A DNA stretch of 64,000 nucleotides from JBELHJ01 sp042091495 (GTDB taxonomy: Bacteria > Bacteroidota > Bacteroidia > Flavobacteriales > Flavobacteriaceae). The stretch lies in contig JBELHJ010000001.1 of the NCBI GenBank assembly GCA_042091495.1, forward strand, positions 30,616 through 94,615, written 5' to 3'. Of this stretch, positions 60,971 to 64,000 are shown piece after piece (the stretch's first letter is position 1; each line of letters begins with the position of its first letter). The notes under the pieces were generated by a model. That model was not told the origin of the DNA, ran no database searches, and worked only from the letters and a program-made list of their open reading frames with translations. The position numbers and the translations under genes are program-made.

Positions 60971-62644
60971 ATGAAAAGCATATTTAAACCAAATCTTTTA
61001 TTGATTTTATCAATAACCCTTATTGTTGCTAGTTGCAGCAAATCCTCTAAGTCATCGAATGTGTCTTCTACTACTGGGTGGCAGATTAATGACAGGAATG
61101 GTGGATTCCAATATAATACTCAATTTCAAGAGCAAGAGACGGCTCCCGGATTAGTATTTATAGAGGGTGGAACATTTACTATGGGTAGAGTTCAGGATGA
61201 TGTAATGCATGATTGGAATAACACTCCAACACAACAACACATCCAGTCATTTTATATGGATGAGACTGAAGTAACAAATAAATCGTATTTAGAGTATTTA
61301 GATTACCTAAAGCGTGTATTTCCTATAGAGGAATTCCCTGAAGTTTATAAAAGTGCTTTACCAGATACCTTAGCTTGGAGAAACCGCTTAGGTTATAGTA
61401 AGATGATGACTGAATATTATTTAAGACATCCTGCTTATGGAGAATATCCAGTGGTTGGTGTAAGTTGGATTCAAGCTACTGAATTTGCTAAATGGAGAAC
61501 CAATATGGTTACAGAAATGACACTTAGAAATAGTGGCTACTTATCAAGAGATTCTAAAAACACAGTTACAGCAGATGGCAATTTTGATAAAGATACCTAT
61601 GTAAATGCACCTTCTCAAACTTTTGGCGGCAACGAAGAAGTTTTAAATGGTGGGAAAAGAAGACAACAAACCGATGCTGATGGCAACCCAATTAATGTTT
61701 ATGCAAAAATTGAGTCTGGTCTAATTAGTCCAGAATACAGACTTCCAACCGAAGCAGAGTGGGAATATGCTGCCTTAGGATTAAGTGAATTAAGAAGTTT
61801 TAACGCCTATAGAGGTCGTAAAAAATATCCTTGGGATGGACAATATACCAGATCAGGAAACAGAAAAAATAAAGGCGATCAGTTAGCTAACTTCAAACAA
61901 GGTAAAGGAGATTACGGTGGAATTGCAGGATGGTCTGATGATGGTGGAGATATTACTTCTGCAGTGAAGTCCTATGCGCCAAATGATTTCGGATTATATG
62001 ACATGGCAGGAAATGTTGCTGAATGGGTGGCAGATGTCTACAGACCAATTGTAGATGGTGAATACAATGATTTCAACTACTTTAGAGGTAATGTGTATAC
62101 TAAAAATGCCATTAATGAAGATGGTACTGTTAAAATCATAACTACAGACGAGATTGCATTTGACACGCTAAGCAATGGTAAAGTGGCTATTAAAACTTTA
62201 CCTGGGCAAGTTGCAAATGTTCCTGTTGGTGATGAAGAAACTTATTTAAGAACTAATTTTGATACCAGTGATAATAGAAACTTCAGAGACGGTGATTTAA
62301 GTTCTTCAAGAGATTTTGATATGTTGAACGAAGAAGAAATTGCAGCTTCTGGAAAGTCTATTACTAACCAAATGTACAATTCTCCTGTTCATACTATTAC
62401 AAGAGATGACAACGGTAACATTGTTCAAAAAGAAAGTATGGATACCTCTAATGCCAGAACTTCATTAATCAATGATGAAGTAAGAGTATATAAAGGAGGT
62501 TCATGGAAAGATAGAGCTTATTGGTTAGACCCTTCACAAAGACGATACTATCCTCAAGACATGGCTACAGACTATATAGGTTTTAGATGTGCTATGTCCC
62601 GTGTAGGTGACAAATCTAAAAATGCTAGAAAACAAAGAAATTAA
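60971..62644 (+). CDS. gldJ: Gliding motility lipoprotein GldJ
   Basis: GldJ is an outer-membrane-associated lipoprotein needed for gliding and type IX secretion. The 557 residues begin with a lipoprotein signal (MKSIFKPNLLLILSITLIVA, lipobox IVASC). The mature protein has a formylglycine-generating-enzyme/sulfatase-modifying fold: VFIEGGTFTMGR, FYMDETEVTNKSYLEYLDY, YRLPTEAEWEYAALG, YDMAGNVAEWVADVY and KGGSWKDRAYWLDPSQRRY. FGE catalytic cysteines are absent, as in GldJ/GldK. Divergent from porU, it shares a regulatory region with it and is followed by a terminator. Confidence 0.96.
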   Translation: MKSIFKPNLLLILSITLIVASCSKSSKSSNVSSTTGWQINDRNGGFQYNTQFQEQETAPGLVFIEGGTFTMGRVQDDVMHDWNNTPTQQHIQSFYMDETEVTNKSYLEYLDYLKRVFPIEEFPEVYKSALPDTLAWRNRLGYSKMMTEYYLRHPAYGEYPVVGVSWIQATEFAKWRTNMVTEMTLRNSGYLSRDSKNTVTADGNFDKDTYVNAPSQTFGGNEEVLNGGKRRQQTDADGNPINVYAKIESGLISPEYRLPTEAEWEYAALGLSELRSFNAYRGRKKYPWDGQYTRSGNRKNKGDQLANFKQGKGDYGGIAGWSDDGGDITSAVKSYAPNDFGLYDMAGNVAEWVADVYRPIVDGEYNDFNYFRGNVYTKNAINEDGTVKIITTDEIAFDTLSNGKVAIKTLPGQVANVPVGDEETYLRTNFDTSDNRNFRDGDLSSSRDFDMLNEEEIAASGKSITNQMYNSPVHTITRDDNGNIVQKESMDTSNARTSLINDEVRVYKGGSWKDRAYWLDPSQRRYYPQDMATDYIGFRCAMSRVGDKSKNARKQRN

Positions 62645-62663
62645 TATTTTAATATTCTATTTA

Positions 62664-62694
62664 AAGTCCTAACAAATGTTAGGACTTTTTTTTT
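62664..62694 (+). terminator. Intrinsic terminator of gldJ
   Basis: A 10-bp stem (AAGTCCTAAC at 62664-62673 with GTTAGGACTT at 62678-62687) has a 4-base loop AAAT and is followed by T residues to 62694. It ends gldJ just before murF. Confidence 0.9.
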
Positions 62695-62705
62695 ACATTT
62701 AAGCC

Positions 62706-63971
62706 ATGAATATAGCTGCAATACATGCCCTATTTATAAGCTGTGATGGCTTTACTACAGATACCAGAAGCATCGAAAAAAACATGATGTATTTTGCTCT
62801 AAAAGGTGAAAACTTTGATGGCAATACGTTTACAAAACAAGCATTAGATAAAGGGGCTAAGTATTGCATTATCGATAATCCTGATTTCAAGATTAACGAA
62901 CACTGTATTTTGGTTGATAATGTTTTGGAAACCCTTCAAAAACTAGCTACCTACCACAGACAACAATTAAATATTCCAATTGTTGCCTTAACAGGGAGTA
63001 ATGGCAAAACCACCACCAAAGAACTTATAGATGCTGTACTCTCAAAACAATACAAAACTACGGCTACAAAAGGCAATCTCAATAACCACATTGGTGTGCC
63101 TTTAACCTTGTTATCAATGACTTCTCAAACAGAGATAGGTATTGTTGAAATGGGTGCCAATCATTTAAAAGAGATTGCATTATTAAGTGAAATTGCACAA
63201 CCCAATTATGGACTTATTACCAATTTTGGAAAAGCCCATTTAGAAGGTTTTGGATCGGAAGAAGGTGTGGTGCAGGGAAAATCAGAATTATACCAATTTT
63301 TAATAAATCACAACCAACATATTTTTGTTTACAACAATGATCACAAACAGGTTAATTTAACCAAGAATTATACAAATGTTATTGCATATGGTAACGATTG
63401 TAATTTGGGAGATCCTAGCAATGGGCTTAGTATAACATACAAAGGGCAATCTTTTAAAACCCAACTAACAGGCAGTTATAATTTTTCTAATATTCAAGCA
63501 GCAATTGCCATTGGAAACTATTTCAAGGTAAGCACCAATCAAATTATTGAAGCCGTTAGTAATTACAATCCCAATAACAATAGATCTCAAATCCTATCTA
63601 AAGCTGGTCATACCATTATTCTAGATGCTTACAATGCCAATCCAAGTAGTATGAAAGTTGCTCTAGAACACTTTAAACAAATTAAGGCAGCTCATAAAAT
63701 AATTGTCTTAGGAGACATGCTTGAGTTGGGAATTTACAGTAATGAGGAGCACCAAAATATTGCTAACCTAGCCGAATCTTTGTCTGCTAATCTAACCCTT
63801 TTAGTAGGTCCTCATTTTAATTCATGTACCACCAACAAAGCCGAAACATTTATAGATTTTAATGCATTAACGGACTATTTTAAATCTCAGGTTTCTAATT
63901 TAAAAAACAGCACTATTTTAATCAAGGGCTCCAGAGGAATGGCACTTGAACGCCTCATTGATACATTTTAA
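62706..63971 (+). CDS. murF: UDP-N-acetylmuramoyl-tripeptide--D-alanyl-D-alanine ligase
   Basis: MurF adds D-Ala-D-Ala to UDP-MurNAc-tripeptide, the last cytoplasmic step of the peptidoglycan precursor. The 421 residues contain FTTDTRSIEKNMMYFALKGE in the N-terminal domain, the ATP loop ALTGSNGKTTTKELIDAV, and VEMGANHLKEIALLSEIAQP. The DAYNANPSSMKVALEHF motif and LGDMLELG are in the C-terminal domain. It lies 11 bases after the gldJ terminator's U-tract, with no obvious own promoter. It is followed by 29 bases to the window end. Confidence 0.95.
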   Translation: MNIAAIHALFISCDGFTTDTRSIEKNMMYFALKGENFDGNTFTKQALDKGAKYCIIDNPDFKINEHCILVDNVLETLQKLATYHRQQLNIPIVALTGSNGKTTTKELIDAVLSKQYKTTATKGNLNNHIGVPLTLLSMTSQTEIGIVEMGANHLKEIALLSEIAQPNYGLITNFGKAHLEGFGSEEGVVQGKSELYQFLINHNQHIFVYNNDHKQVNLTKNYTNVIAYGNDCNLGDPSNGLSITYKGQSFKTQLTGSYNFSNIQAAIAIGNYFKVSTNQIIEAVSNYNPNNNRSQILSKAGHTIILDAYNANPSSMKVALEHFKQIKAAHKIIVLGDMLELGIYSNEEHQNIANLAESLSANLTLLVGPHFNSCTTNKAETFIDFNALTDYFKSQVSNLKNSTILIKGSRGMALERLIDTF

Positions 63972-64000
63972 CTAACTGAAAATTAGATTGTTGTAAAAAA

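Overview
This 64 kb window is a chromosomal segment from a member of the Bacteroidota, almost certainly family Flavobacteriaceae; the genus cannot be resolved by eye. The evidence is the low GC content, a str-S10-spc ribosomal cluster without tuf, a SusC/SusD pair, the type IX secretion genes porU and porV beside gliding gene gldJ, and promoters of the Bacteroidota form TTTG-N18..21-TAnnTTTG instead of E. coli-type boxes. One 100-N scaffold gap lies at 19862-19961.

Layout. (1) 1-12940, minus strand: the ribosomal supercluster rpsL-rpsG-fusA-rpsJ-rplC-rplD-rplW-rplB-rpsS-rplV-rpsC-rplP-rpmC-rpsQ-rplN-rplX-rplE-rpsN-rpsH-rplF-rplR-rpsE-rpmD-rplO-secY, with secY cut by the window edge. A terminator-like hairpin lies between rpsJ and rplC, and an imperfect hairpin between rpsN and rpsH. 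(2) 13097-21814, plus strand: an Omp85-like outer-membrane protein whose signal peptide requires an unusual start codon, then a SusC/SusD uptake locus with two further lipoproteins, one crossing the scaffold gap. (3) 21877-34527: mostly housekeeping (rlmB, rhomboid protease, rarA, radC, Mpl-like ligase, obg, an Hpt-Adk fusion), plus a three-gene unknown envelope module and a polysaccharide-deacetylase-like protein that seems to have lost catalytic residues.

(4) 34648-42118: purK-purE-M3 peptidase, a divergent UbiA-like membrane protein and gcvP. (5) 42235-47923: a FabH-like ketosynthase, a methyltransferase-like protein and a family 2 glycosyltransferase in one operon, then a PafA-like phosphatase and MlaE/MlaF lipid-transport genes. 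(6) 47936-54951, minus strand: a five-gene mixed operon (M28 peptidase, SDR, HAD, SprT-like, DUF389) downstream of the pyruvate dehydrogenase E1-alpha/E2 pair. (7) 55038-63971: cdd, porV and porU on the minus strand, divergent from gldJ and murF. This links type IX secretion, gliding motility and peptidoglycan synthesis.

I saw no tRNA, rRNA, CRISPR array, insertion sequence, prophage or recognisable defence system. No wholly new system is evident. The most interesting items are the putative attenuators, the ATT/TTG start problem at 13097-13147, the 55-bp duplication at the assembly gap, the Hpt-Adk fusion, the degenerate deacetylase and the ketosynthase/methyltransferase/glycosyltransferase cassette.
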